A stretch of DNA of 64,000 bases, taken from Myxococcota bacterium. Its GTDB lineage: Bacteria; Myxococcota_A; UBA9160; UBA6930. The translations under genes were made by a program, and so were the position numbers. The notes under the pieces were generated by a model. That model made no database searches. It had not been told where the DNA came from and saw only the letters and a list, made by a program, of their open reading frames with translations. Of the stretch, positions 54,738 through 64,000 are shown in pieces. Each line of letters starts with the position of its first letter. The stretch's first letter is position 1. The DNA lies in assembly GCA_028285625.1 (NCBI GenBank), contig JANQOX010000021.1, forward strand, positions 62,001 through 126,000. Reading direction: 5' to 3'.

Positions 54738-55616
54738 CTAACCGCGCAGGCGCGGTAGCAGAGCCGGTGTGCGCGCTTCGTACTCGGCAAAGGCCGGCCG
54801 GCGTTCGCGGCTGCGCTTGTCGAGCATGGGGATGCTGCCGAGCACGAACAGCAGCAGGATGGCCAGGGCGCCCACGCCGGTCCACCACCATGTGGGGGCG
54901 GCGGCCAGGGCAAAGAGCCAGAGCGAGAACCAGAAGAGGATCTCGCCCAGGTAGTTGGGGTGGCGCGACCAGCTCCAGACGCCCAGGTCCATCACGTCAC
55001 CCGGCTGCTTGCGGGCGGCGAAGATGCGCATCTGCTCGTCGGCCACCAGCTCGAGACTGGTGGCGAACAGGCCCAGGGCGAGCGCCACCCCGTCGAGTAC
55101 GCCGAAGCCGGTGTCGCCGAGGGCGAGCGCGGGGTACAGAGGCAGGCAGCCGGCGGCCACGAACGCCGCGGGTGCGAGCATCACCGGCACGAGCCGCACC
55201 AGCCAGGCGGGCAGCGGCCAGTCGCGCACCATGTCGACGTAGCGCCAGTCTTCGTGGTCGAGCCCCGTCCAGCCTCGCGCCCAGTTGGCGGTGAGGCGCG
55301 CGGCCCAGAACCACACGACCGCGTGCACGGCGATCTGTCGCGCGCTGAGTTCGGCGTGGCCCGACTGGGTGGTGAGCCAGAGCGCGGCCACCGGCGGCAT
55401 CACGCTCCACCACGCGTCGAAGACCGAGCCGTTGCGGGTATGCAGGGCCGCGGCGAAGGTGGCCGCCACCGACGCGAAGAGCCCCGCCACCATGGCCCAG
55501 TGCGGGGCCCAGGGCGCAAGCTCGAACACCGCCCAGGCCAGGGCGATGGCCAGGGCATAGACCCCCGCCACGTAGCGAAGGGATCCGGCGCGGTCGGGTC
55601 GGGGGGTGTCCGCCAT
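54738..55616 (-). CDS. DUF1295 (steroid 5-alpha-reductase-like) membrane protein
   Basis: 292 aa; GVWSWSRHPNYLGEILFWFSLWLFAL. Confidence 0.9.
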   Translation of the reverse strand: MADTPRPDRAGSLRYVAGVYALAIALAWAVFELAPWAPHWAMVAGLFASVAATFAAALHTRNGSVFDAWWSVMPPVAALWLTTQSGHAELSARQIAVHAVVWFWAARLTANWARGWTGLDHEDWRYVDMVRDWPLPAWLVRLVPVMLAPAAFVAAGCLPLYPALALGDTGFGVLDGVALALGLFATSLELVADEQMRIFAARKQPGDVMDLGVWSWSRHPNYLGEILFWFSLWLFALAAAPTWWWTGVGALAILLLFVLGSIPMLDKRSRERRPAFAEYEARTPALLPRLRG

Positions 55617-55685
55617 GGACCCATCCTAGCCGGGCTGGCGGCTGCGACCGCTCCGGCGTGGTCCCCGGGCCCAGGACCCCGCTAC

Positions 55686-55711
55686 GTGGCATTGCCACAC
55701 GCCATGTGGCG
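55686..55711. promoter_or_regulatory. Nested GTGGC/GCCAC inverted repeats upstream of PEP-CTERM gene
   Basis: GTGGCATTGCCACACGCCATGTGGCG: GTGGC-ATT-GCCAC and GCCA-TG-TGGC read directly. Confidence 0.35.
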
Positions 55712-55775
55712 CCTCCTGGGTGCAACCCGTGTACCCGCGGCATGCCGCCGCGGGATCGCCGATGGAGCCGCCACC

Positions 55776-56636
55776 ATGCTTCCCGCCCGCTGCACCCCGC
55801 TCGCGCTGCTAGCGCCCCTGCTCTCGCTTCTCGCCGCCCCCGCGGCCTGGGCACTGCCCTTCGGCACGATCGGGGGCCCCGCCGACTCGCTGATCCGCGT
55901 GGAGGGCGGTAGCCACTGCAGCCCCCCGGGCACCATGTGCGTGGAGGCGATCAACAACCTTCCGCTGGCCGACTACGCGCTCGACGGCAGCGCCGAGATC
56001 CGGGCCACCGGCTCCATCGACCACGTGGCGGGCGAGCTGCGCGGCTACGTGGACTTCACCACCCAGACCGGCGCGGGGAGCGATGGGCGCATCGTCGTCC
56101 ATGCGCGCGACGATTTCACCGTGCACGGTGGCACCCCGGGCGAGACGATCACGCTCACGGCCCGCCTGCGCGCCGAGGGTTCGATCACGTTTCTCGGTGA
56201 GGCGACCGCCCGCAGCGCGGTGGTCGAGACCAAGCTCTCGCGCGCGGCCAACGGGTGGAGCGCGACGAACGGCGGGCTGGTGGTCAGCACGGGCGACCTG
56301 GGCTTCTTCAGCCCGTGCGGCTTTCCGGGGTGCACGGCCCGGCCCGACCTGGGCTTCTACGCCTACGACGTCGAGGCGGAAGACACGTTCGACGTGGTCG
56401 TGGGCCAGAGCTTCCAGCTCGCGTACTCCCTGCGGCTCGACGGCTTCACCATCTTCAACGGGCCGAGCAGCGTGATCCAGGACAGCCTGGGCACGGGCCG
56501 GCTCAGCTTCGATCTGGGCCCGGGCTACGGCATCACGTCGCGGCTGGGATTCACAGCGCCCGAGCCCGGTGCGGCGCTTCTCCTGGCGGCGGGTCTGCTC
56601 GGCCTCGCGGCAGTGGCCCGGCGCCAGACCCGCTAG
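55776..56636 (+). CDS. PEP-CTERM sorting-domain protein
   Basis: Signal peptide MLPARCTPLALLAPLLSLLAAPAAWA; C-terminal APEPGAALLLAAGLLGLAAVARRQTR. Confidence 0.88.
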   Translation: MLPARCTPLALLAPLLSLLAAPAAWALPFGTIGGPADSLIRVEGGSHCSPPGTMCVEAINNLPLADYALDGSAEIRATGSIDHVAGELRGYVDFTTQTGAGSDGRIVVHARDDFTVHGGTPGETITLTARLRAEGSITFLGEATARSAVVETKLSRAANGWSATNGGLVVSTGDLGFFSPCGFPGCTARPDLGFYAYDVEAEDTFDVVVGQSFQLAYSLRLDGFTIFNGPSSVIQDSLGTGRLSFDLGPGYGITSRLGFTAPEPGAALLLAAGLLGLAAVARRQTR

Positions 56637-59600
56637 CTCACTCGCCAGTTCGTGGGGCGCTCGGGCCGGTAGCTGCAGAGCCGGCCGGTTCGCACCGATG
56701 CCTCCAGGTGTCGCGCGAGCGGCGCGTGCACCGTGTCGATGCGGGCGATCGCGCTGCGGATGCGGTTGTAGACGGCCTTGCGCGCGCGCTCGGCGGGGCC
56801 CGCCGCGCGCCGCGCGCGGCCGCCGAGACCCACGCCTGCAGCGACCTCGTCGGCGATGCGTTCCATCTCTTCTTGCAGACGCGCGGTTCGGCCCATGTCG
56901 TCGAAGCGTTCGGCCTCGGCCAGCTCTTCGCGCAGGGCGTCCATGCGGGCTCGGTAGGCGGCGAACGCTTCGGGGTCGAGCACGGGGTCCGCGGCGTCGC
57001 CGGCGAGAGTGCCCGCCCCGGGATCGCTGGCCAGCTCGAGCGCGGCAAACTCACGGCCCGGTTCGGCGAGCAGGGTGGCCAGGCAGGCCAGGCCCTTGGT
57101 CGCCTTGAGCCGGACCTCGTGTCCCGCAAAGCCCACGAGCCACGTGTCTCCCTCGAAGTGCATGCGATGCGCTTCTTCGCGCGCGTCGGGATCGCGATCG
57201 CCCCCCGGCTCGGAGGCCTGCGGCGCGTCGTCGCGCAGTTCGCGCACCCGTGCCGCGGCGAGCGTGAGGCCGTGCCGAGCTGCATCCGCGCCCGCTTCGT
57301 CCAGCAGGCGGCCGGCGCGCTCGGCATCGCCCGGCTGCGCGCGAGCGAGCAGGTGGCGCGCGGCCTCGATGCGGCTGTGTGCGAGGCAGGGCCTCGCCTC
57401 CATGCCCGCGTCCAGGTCGAGGGCCCGCTCGAAGTGTGCCAGCGCCGCTTCGTCGCGTCCCGCGAGCGCGGCCAGCCGCCCCAGCGTGCGATCCGCCGCG
57501 CCGAAGCAGAGCACCGGGCCGAGTACGACGGCGCGCCCGGCGTACGGGAGCAACCGCTCGTAGACGGCGCCGCCGAGCGCGCCATCCTCGATCGATGCCG
57601 CGACCTCGCCCGCGAAGTACAGGTTCAGCAGCAGGAAGCCGTCGCGGGGAATCGCCTCGACGCCGGCCTGGGCCACGGGTCCCAGAGCACGCCGCGCGTC
57701 GGCGGGGCGATCCGCTTCGGCGTGGATCCAGGCCAGGTGCAGCGCGTACGCCGGCACGTCGGGAAAGCGCGCCACCACGGCCTCGAGATTCCCCCGCAGC
57801 TCGTCCAGGCGCGCCTGCTCGCGACGCAGCATGGACAGCTGACCGCTGAACACCGCCAGGGCATCCGAGCCGCCGGCGCGCTGCGCCTCGGCGAGGCCCT
57901 GCCGGATCATCCGCTCGTAGCCCTCGAGGTCGCCGTCGAGAAACACCTGGCAGGCGCGGGCGTGAAAGGGCACCAGCCGCAGCGCGGGTTGGCGAAGCTC
58001 GTCCACCAGATGGTCGAGGCGGTCGAGGGTGGCACGCAGAGCGCGGCGATCCCCCAGCTCGAGCTGGTCGCCCACCGCGGCGTGGCCGGCACGAAAGCAG
58101 GTGAACGGGTCGCGGCGTTCGCGCCCGAGCCGGTCGAGCTCGGCCGCGATGGCGAGCCGCTGGTGTGCGTGCTCCGCGCCCCAGAGCACGTAGTGCTGGG
58201 CGTCGAGGGCGATGGCAAGGCACTCCGGGTCGCCCAGCTCGCGCGCGTGGGCGACGGCTTCGGCCGCGCGCTCCGAGCCGGCCGCGTCGCCCCGGGCCAG
58301 ACGAGAGAGCACGCGGATGCGCAGGCGGTCGGGCCCGTCCGGCAGGCCGTCGAGCGCCTCGCGCAGCAGCGCGTGTGCCCGCTCGCCGCCCATCGAAGAC
58401 GACATGGTCATCGACGTGTGTGCCGCCGGGAACGCCAGCGCGACCCGTGCCAATCGTTCCGGGGATCGCGTCTCGCGCGCCAGTTCGGCTGCGCGCGTCA
58501 GGCTCTCCACCGCCTCGCGCCGCCGGCCACTGCGAGCCTGGGCCTGGCCGAGGGCGGTGAGCAGGTCGCCGTGCAGCTCGGGCCGCGGCTCCGGCATCAG
58601 GTGCAGTACGTCGAGCGCGCGCCCGAAGAAGTGGGCCGCGTCCTCCGGCGCCTGGCGCGCGAGCGCGTCCTCGGCGGCGCGCCGCGCGTGCGCGATGGCG
58701 TCCTCGCCGCCACCCGCCGGTGCCGCGCGGCACGCGTGATGGGCCAGCTCGGCCAGGTGGGCGCGTTCGGTGGCGTGGCCGCTCGCGAGCGCCGCGGCCA
58801 CGCGCGCGTGCAGGGCGATCTGCTGCGAGGCGCCCAGGTCGTCGTACAAGAGCTCGCGCACCAGGGCGTGGGTGAAGTGGTGCCGCACGTCGCTGCCCGG
58901 GGTGCGCGCGAGCAGCTCGGCATCTCTCGCCTCGGCCAGCGGCTCGAGCAGGGTCTGGGTTTCGGCCGGTGTGCCGTCGTCCGACACGATCTGTGTCAGC
59001 AGGTCGAGGCTGAACGCCTCGCCGACGACCGCCGCGGCTTCGAGCACGCGACGGCAGGCCTCCGAGCGACGCGCGATGCGCGGGCGAAGCGCCTGCCGGA
59101 TGCCTCGCGGCAGCGCGATCTCGCCGGCTTCGACGGGGTTCGTCGGGTCGCGCAGGTTGCGCGCGGTCTCGAGTACGAAGAGCGGGTTGCCCCCGGTGCG
59201 TGCGCACACGCGCCGGGCGAGCGCTTCGCTCGGCGGCGCGCCCGTGGCGGCCCGCCAGAGCGCGGCCACGGCGTCATCGTCGAGACCCGCGAGCGAGAGC
59301 GTCGTGCCTGCTCGGGCCAGGTCGGCCAGGGCGACCGAGAGTGTGTCGCCCTCTTCGACCTGGGTTTCACGCAGGCTCGCCACCAGCAGGACCGGGGCGG
59401 CGGCCAGATCGCGCGCAGCGAACGAGAGCAGACGCAGCGACCCCTCATCGGCCCAGTGCACGTCCTCGAGTACGACCAGCAGGGGCCGCTTGCGCGCCGA
59501 ACGCCGCAGCACCGAGGTGGCGGCATCGAGCACCCGGAACCGCGCGGGTTCGCCCTCGAGTGAGGGCGGCGCGGGCAGGTTGGGGAAGCGGTCGCGCAAC

Positions 59601-59938
59601 TCCGGGAACACGGCCGCGAGTACGCTCAGGGACGACCCCAGCTCTTCGACCAGGCCGAGGGCGGCCTCGTCCTCGCTCCACTCGCGCAGGATCTGCGCCC
59701 ACGGCCAGAAGGGCGCCGCACCGCTGCCATCGATGCAGTGGCCCACGAGCGCGCGCACGTCGCGCTCGTCGGCCCGCTCGCGAAGGGCCTGCAGGATGCG
59801 CGTCTTGCCGATGCCCGCATCCCCGCCGAGCAGCACCAGGCTCCCGGCTCCCTCGACCGCCTGGCCAAGGGCGGTGACCAGCGCTCCCAGCGCATCGTCC
59901 CGACCCACGAGGGGAAGGCTGCCCGGAACGCCTGCCAT
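56633..59938 (-). CDS. Large STAND-type AAA ATPase/TPR-like protein
   Basis: LVGRDDALGALVTALGQAVEGAGSLVLLGGDAGIGKTRILQAL (Walker A), PLLVVLEDVHWADEGSLRLL (Walker B), helical repeats; conserved-looking C-terminal HFEGDTWLVGFAGHEVRLKATKGLACLATLLAEPGREFAALEL. Confidence 0.88.
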   Translation of the reverse strand: MAGVPGSLPLVGRDDALGALVTALGQAVEGAGSLVLLGGDAGIGKTRILQALRERADERDVRALVGHCIDGSGAAPFWPWAQILREWSEDEAALGLVEELGSSLSVLAAVFPELRDRFPNLPAPPSLEGEPARFRVLDAATSVLRRSARKRPLLVVLEDVHWADEGSLRLLSFAARDLAAAPVLLVASLRETQVEEGDTLSVALADLARAGTTLSLAGLDDDAVAALWRAATGAPPSEALARRVCARTGGNPLFVLETARNLRDPTNPVEAGEIALPRGIRQALRPRIARRSEACRRVLEAAAVVGEAFSLDLLTQIVSDDGTPAETQTLLEPLAEARDAELLARTPGSDVRHHFTHALVRELLYDDLGASQQIALHARVAAALASGHATERAHLAELAHHACRAAPAGGGEDAIAHARRAAEDALARQAPEDAAHFFGRALDVLHLMPEPRPELHGDLLTALGQAQARSGRRREAVESLTRAAELARETRSPERLARVALAFPAAHTSMTMSSSMGGERAHALLREALDGLPDGPDRLRIRVLSRLARGDAAGSERAAEAVAHARELGDPECLAIALDAQHYVLWGAEHAHQRLAIAAELDRLGRERRDPFTCFRAGHAAVGDQLELGDRRALRATLDRLDHLVDELRQPALRLVPFHARACQVFLDGDLEGYERMIRQGLAEAQRAGGSDALAVFSGQLSMLRREQARLDELRGNLEAVVARFPDVPAYALHLAWIHAEADRPADARRALGPVAQAGVEAIPRDGFLLLNLYFAGEVAASIEDGALGGAVYERLLPYAGRAVVLGPVLCFGAADRTLGRLAALAGRDEAALAHFERALDLDAGMEARPCLAHSRIEAARHLLARAQPGDAERAGRLLDEAGADAARHGLTLAAARVRELRDDAPQASEPGGDRDPDAREEAHRMHFEGDTWLVGFAGHEVRLKATKGLACLATLLAEPGREFAALELASDPGAGTLAGDAADPVLDPEAFAAYRARMDALREELAEAERFDDMGRTARLQEEMERIADEVAAGVGLGGRARRAAGPAERARKAVYNRIRSAIARIDTVHAPLARHLEASVRTGRLCSYRPERPTNWRVS

Positions 59939-60017
59939 CTCGGGATGATGCCGCAAAGGTGCGCCGCGTCGCGCAGGGGCGTGCGCCCCAAGGGGTTCGC
60001 CGGCGCGAAGGCCTGCT

Positions 60018-62441
60018 TCAGGCGTCGTGCGTTCCCTGTCGGCGCCAGGCGCGGGCGCCGCCGGCAACGATCAGCAGGGTCGCCAGTGCCAGCCCCGCCT
60101 GGCTCAGCCTCGTACCGAGCTGGTAGCGGTCGCGGCGGGTGGTCATCTCTACGCGGTGCTGGCCGGCGGGGACGGCGACCGCACGAAATGCGAAGTCGGC
60201 CCGGAGGATCTCGGCGGGTTCGCCGTCGACCGAGGCCTGCCAACCCGGCGGGTAGTGGTTGTCGGCGAGCACGAGCAGTTGCGGCGTTCGGCTCTGGGTG
60301 GTGACGACGAGCCGGTCGGACGCGGCCTCTTCGACGCGAACCGTCGCCTCGAAGTCGGGCGTGGGCGCGACACCCGGCGGCCGATCGAGCAGCACGCTGC
60401 GGCGGGCGTCGAAGCCCGGCGCGAGCAGCCGCTCGAGCGCAAGGCGCGGGTCGGCCACGACCTCGTACGCGCCCACCAGGTAAGGGCGCGGAAGGGCGTT
60501 CGGGTTCTCGTAGATCTCGAGCGTGCGGTCCCCCGCCACGCGCACGCGGCGGCGGTGCACGAGGGCGCGGTCTGGGATCGGCGCAGGGCTGAGCAAGTAC
60601 TTCACGTTCAGCAGGTCGAGCAGCCTCAGGTGGATGCTGCGCTCGGGTTCGGGGACGGCGTCGGGGCGTCGCGGTCGCGCGCGTCCAGCGGCATCGCGCT
60701 CGTAGTACTTGTCGAGAAACCGCGGAAGGCCGCTTCGATCGAGCAGGTCTTGATAGGCACGCGGTTTGGCGGCGTGATAGCCGCCGATGCTCTCGAGGCC
60801 GGCGGCCGCCCAGCGCGTCTCGCCGAAGTACGCGTCCACCGGAAAGATCCGGAACCGACCCCCCTCGGTTTCGCCCGCGAGGGCCCGGACGACGGCGTCC
60901 GGCTCGAAGTGTTCGGCGGCGCGGCCGCGCGGCGTGTTGCCGACGACGACGCCGCCCACGAGCAGCAGGTCCACCGCGACGAGCACCGCGACGATGCCGC
61001 CGAAGGCCCCGGCCCGCAGGCGGCCTCGAAACAGCAGCGCCAGGGCCGCGAGGGCCACACCCAACTGAAGCCCGACCTGGAAGAGGTCGCCCGCCAGCAT
61101 GGCCCGGTGGGCCGGTTCGAAGCCGTCCGCCGGCACCAGGGAGGGTGCGAGCAGACCCAGGAGTGCGACGGCCGGTACGCCGAGTGCGGCGGCCCACGCG
61201 GCGCGGCGTCGCACGAGGTCCGGGAGACTTGCGGCCCTCTGCACCAGCGCGTCGAGCCCCATGGCGGCCAGCAGCGCCAGCGCAAGGTTCGACAACAGCA
61301 GGGCCATGGAAGGCACACGGAAGGCGTCGAAGAACGGCAGCCAGGCATAGGCCAGGCCGTAGACGGGCGTGTGTCTGCCGAACGCCACCAGCAGGGATGC
61401 GCCGCCCACCAGCAGCGGTACGCCCGCGCGTGGCGCGCGAAACACCACGGCGACCAGCGCCAGAAGCAGGGTCAGCAGGCCCACGTAGTTCGGGTAGTCG
61501 GTGAAGGGCATGCCGCCGGTGTAGGTGGCGCCCCCGAACCCATGGAGCGAGGGAAGCAGGTAGGTGAGCGCCTCGGCCGGCGGCAGCGACCAGTCGGTGG
61601 CGTAGGCCAGCCCCACGTTGCCCGCGGGCTCGGTTGCGAGAACCGATGGCGCGCCGCGTGTGGAATACGGCCGGTAGTCCCAGACCGGGAGCGCGACCTT
61701 GGCTGCGAGCAGGCCGCCCACGACCAGTGCTGCGGCCAGGCCCGCACCGGCGCGCGCGGCCTCGCGCGGCCGGTCGGTGGCTGCGAGGCGGGCCACGCCC
61801 AGCGCGCCCAACGCGCCGAACAGCGCGAGCCCGTAGTAGACCACCTGCATGTGGCGACCCTGGAGCAGCAGGCCGATGGCGAGTCCCGCGAGACCCACGC
61901 CGAGCAGGTCGCGCCGGGTGATCAACCGGTCGGCGCACAGCCAGACGAACGGCAGGTAGGCCGCGGACAACACCTGCGAGCCATGGCCGTGCACCACGAG
62001 CGCCACCAGGTAGGGCGCGAAGCCGAAGCCGAAGCCCGCCAGCAGTGCGGCCCCGCCCGAGGCACCCAGCCGCCGGGCCAAGAGAAAGGCGCCGAGCGCG
62101 GCGAGGGACAGGTGCAGGGCGAGGAACACCGGCCAGCGCAGACCGAACCCGTAGGCCACACGCTCGGGCAGGTAGGCGTCGGGGACGTGCAGCAGGCTTC
62201 CGGGCCCCGGCATCCCCGCGAACAGGTGCGGAACCCAGAGCGACGCCTGGCCCGGTTCTTGCGTTCCGACGAGCCCGCGTGTGACCGCGCGTGGCGTGAG
62301 GTCGTCCGCCGTGAGATAGCTGCCGCCTTCGGCGACGAGTTCGGCGAACAGCACGAGCACCAGCAGGACGAAGGCCGCACACGCACCGGCGGCCCACGAA
62401 AGCGTCGGCAGCCAGCGCGTCGGCGCCTCGCGAGCGGGCAT
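60018..62441 (-). CDS. YfhO-like polytopic membrane protein
   Basis: MPAREAPTRWLPTLSWAAGACAAFVLLVLVLFAELVAEGGSYLTADDL...; many TM segments; C-terminal LLVLADNHYPPGWQASVDGEPAEILRADFAFRAVAVPAGQHRVEMTTR. Confidence 0.88.
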   Translation of the reverse strand: MPAREAPTRWLPTLSWAAGACAAFVLLVLVLFAELVAEGGSYLTADDLTPRAVTRGLVGTQEPGQASLWVPHLFAGMPGPGSLLHVPDAYLPERVAYGFGLRWPVFLALHLSLAALGAFLLARRLGASGGAALLAGFGFGFAPYLVALVVHGHGSQVLSAAYLPFVWLCADRLITRRDLLGVGLAGLAIGLLLQGRHMQVVYYGLALFGALGALGVARLAATDRPREAARAGAGLAAALVVGGLLAAKVALPVWDYRPYSTRGAPSVLATEPAGNVGLAYATDWSLPPAEALTYLLPSLHGFGGATYTGGMPFTDYPNYVGLLTLLLALVAVVFRAPRAGVPLLVGGASLLVAFGRHTPVYGLAYAWLPFFDAFRVPSMALLLSNLALALLAAMGLDALVQRAASLPDLVRRRAAWAAALGVPAVALLGLLAPSLVPADGFEPAHRAMLAGDLFQVGLQLGVALAALALLFRGRLRAGAFGGIVAVLVAVDLLLVGGVVVGNTPRGRAAEHFEPDAVVRALAGETEGGRFRIFPVDAYFGETRWAAAGLESIGGYHAAKPRAYQDLLDRSGLPRFLDKYYERDAAGRARPRRPDAVPEPERSIHLRLLDLLNVKYLLSPAPIPDRALVHRRRVRVAGDRTLEIYENPNALPRPYLVGAYEVVADPRLALERLLAPGFDARRSVLLDRPPGVAPTPDFEATVRVEEAASDRLVVTTQSRTPQLLVLADNHYPPGWQASVDGEPAEILRADFAFRAVAVPAGQHRVEMTTRRDRYQLGTRLSQAGLALATLLIVAGGARAWRRQGTHDA

Positions 62442-62476
62442 GGCGCTGCGAGGATCGGGGTTCGGCGCGCGCGGTG

Positions 62477-64000
62477 TCAAGCCGCGCCCGCCCGCATTCG
62501 CCGTCGCGCGTGGTCGATGGCAAGAACCCCAACGGCGAGCAGGCCCGCCCCGGAGAGAGCCGCGCCCAGGCGAAAGCTCCAGGGCGCGTATTCGAACACC
62601 ACCTGGTGGTGGCCGGCCGGCACCGCCACGGTGCGCAGCACGTGGTAGGACGTCCAGATCGGGATCGGCTCGCCGTCGCGCGTGGCGCGCCAACCGGGAT
62701 AAGCGAGCTCCGAGAGGGTGAGCAGCGCCGGTTCGCGGGTGTCGACGTCGAGCACCATGCGGTTGAGGGACTCGTCGGTCACGACGACGGTGCCATCGGG
62801 CGCTGCGCCGCCGAGCGCAACCCCGGGGTCGGCCTCGAGCAGCACCACCTCGCGCGAGAAGGCGCCCAGGCGGATGCGTAGCAGGCGTGCCGGATCGTCG
62901 GGCTCGATCTCGTAGCGCCCGCTCAGCCAGGCGCGCGGCGCCGCGTCGGCTGGCTCGAAGCGCCCTTGGGGTGTGAGGACCGTGCCTAGGCCCAGCAGCC
63001 GTGCTGCACCCGGACGCGGGCGGTCGACGAAGACGTGCTGGAGAAAGCCCGGACGCAGGTAGGGGTCGCCGTCCTCCTCGAGCGCATGCAGCAGCTCGCC
63101 GTAGCGCCGCCAGTGCATGGGCGCGTAGCCGTTCAGGCCGCGCAGGCCGTAGATCGTCTCGGAGTTGGGGTAGAGATTGCGCCCGATGGCGAGCACGCGC
63201 CCGTCGCGCGAGGCCCGGCGCAGCCGGTCGGTATCGGGGCGCGGTGCGTACCAGCCAGCACGAGGCTGCGTCATCTGGCCGGCATAGAGGTTCCAGATGG
63301 CGACGGTCGTGGTCGTGGCGACGATGTGGATCGCGAGGCCCACGGCAAAGCCCTGCGCCCCGAGCCAGCCTCGGTCACGCGCGATCCAGAGTGCGGCGAA
63401 CGCAACCACCGACGCGGTGAGCAGCTGGCCGTGGGCCTGCACGAGTTCGGCTGGATACGGCGTGGCGCCGGGCACCGCGATCGCTGCGTAGGCGAGGCCG
63501 ACGGCCAGCAGCGCGATGAGCGGCACGGCCAGCCTCGCCATGGGTGGCACGGCCTCGTCGCGCAGGGCGTCGAGTCGCGCGGTGGCGAGCACGACCATGG
63601 CCAGGACGAACACCACCTCGGCCTTGGCCGCGATCTGGAGCGTGGCGAGTGCGGGCAGCACGCCGGCGAGGAACGCCCGGATCGGATTCTCGAGCGCCAG
63701 CACGAGACCCACGGCCGCGGCCGCGCCGAAGAAGCCTAGGTCGCCCTGCTGTGCGGAGGGCATGGCCGTGCGGCCGCGCGTGACGAGGCGAGCGAGCTGC
63801 CAGCTTCCGAGTACGAGAACCGGCAGGGCCAGGTAGAGGGGCTCACGCTGGTGATGCGGGGCGTTGCTGAGCGGTGCGAACAGGCTCGACAGCTCGAGGG
63901 CGCCGGGCCACGCCCAGGACCAGCGCGTCACCGCCCAGAGATCGAGCCAGGCCGAAGCGCCGCCGGCCGTGCGCGCAGCCAGCCGCTGGCTGTGAACGGC
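62477..64000 (-). CDS. Second YfhO-like membrane protein, truncated by window edge
   Basis: C-terminal LLTLSELAYPGWRATRDGEPIPIWTSYHVLRTVAVPAGHHQVVFEYAPWSFRLGAALSGAGLLAVGVL; reading frame stays open through 64000. Confidence 0.85.
   Translation of the reverse strand, partial: AVHSQRLAARTAGGASAWLDLWAVTRWSWAWPGALELSSLFAPLSNAPHHQREPLYLALPVLVLGSWQLARLVTRGRTAMPSAQQGDLGFFGAAAAVGLVLALENPIRAFLAGVLPALATLQIAAKAEVVFVLAMVVLATARLDALRDEAVPPMARLAVPLIALLAVGLAYAAIAVPGATPYPAELVQAHGQLLTASVVAFAALWIARDRGWLGAQGFAVGLAIHIVATTTTVAIWNLYAGQMTQPRAGWYAPRPDTDRLRRASRDGRVLAIGRNLYPNSETIYGLRGLNGYAPMHWRRYGELLHALEEDGDPYLRPGFLQHVFVDRPRPGAARLLGLGTVLTPQGRFEPADAAPRAWLSGRYEIEPDDPARLLRIRLGAFSREVVLLEADPGVALGGAAPDGTVVVTDESLNRMVLDVDTREPALLTLSELAYPGWRATRDGEPIPIWTSYHVLRTVAVPAGHHQVVFEYAPWSFRLGAALSGAGLLAVGVLAIDHARRRMRAGAA

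Noticed and set aside
59626-62532. 968-aa minus-strand ORF
   Set aside because: Out-of-frame shadow of the YfhO-like and STAND genes on the same strand, with low-complexity RAG-rich composition.
1-64000. tRNA, rRNA, CRISPR arrays, IS elements or prophage
   Set aside because: No cloverleaf/CCA-like runs, rRNA-like conserved segments, spaced repeat arrays, transposase/integrase motifs or phage structural genes were recognised; short ncRNAs cannot be excluded by eye.

Overview
High-GC (deltaproteobacterial-like by overall style; taxonomy is inference only) 64 kb chromosomal window. No tRNA, rRNA, CRISPR array or transposase seen. About 45 CDSs supported. Main blocks: (1) 1-12 kb, an acyl-CoA catabolic cluster (acyl-CoA ligase, MaoC pair, tandem-fused CaiB/BaiF CoA-transferase, TetR, Baeyer-Villiger-type monooxygenase, cupin, two acyl-CoA dehydrogenases, Ltp/thiolase-like protein plus DUF35), resembling steroid/isoprenoid side-chain degradation modules. 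(2) 14.1-21.6 kb, the most interesting candidate: a sigma-54 enhancer-binding protein with an unrecognised N-terminal region, flanked by two targets with sigma-54 (-24/-12) promoter matches. One is a divergent membrane-protein/PlsC-like acyltransferase pair, the other a PspA/IM30-like protein plus polytopic membrane protein. I read this as a possible undescribed envelope/lipid stress system. (3) 21.8-30.7 kb, CmcJ/NvfI-family oxidoreductase, acyl-CoA-dehydrogenase-like protein, GlxA regulator, sulfatase, MpaB/DUF2236, FolE and EF-hand genes. (4) 30.8-34.4 kb, an exported TPR-CHAT(caspase-like)-OmpA fusion. (5) 41.1-50.6 kb, a duplicated circularly permuted ATP-grasp/alpha-E/transglutaminase cluster next to a type III glutamine synthetase with a near-consensus sigma-54 promoter. 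(6) Three PEP-CTERM proteins without a local exosortase, a large STAND-type ATPase and two tandem YfhO-like membrane proteins. All calls come from reading the sequence and ORF translations; no searches were run.
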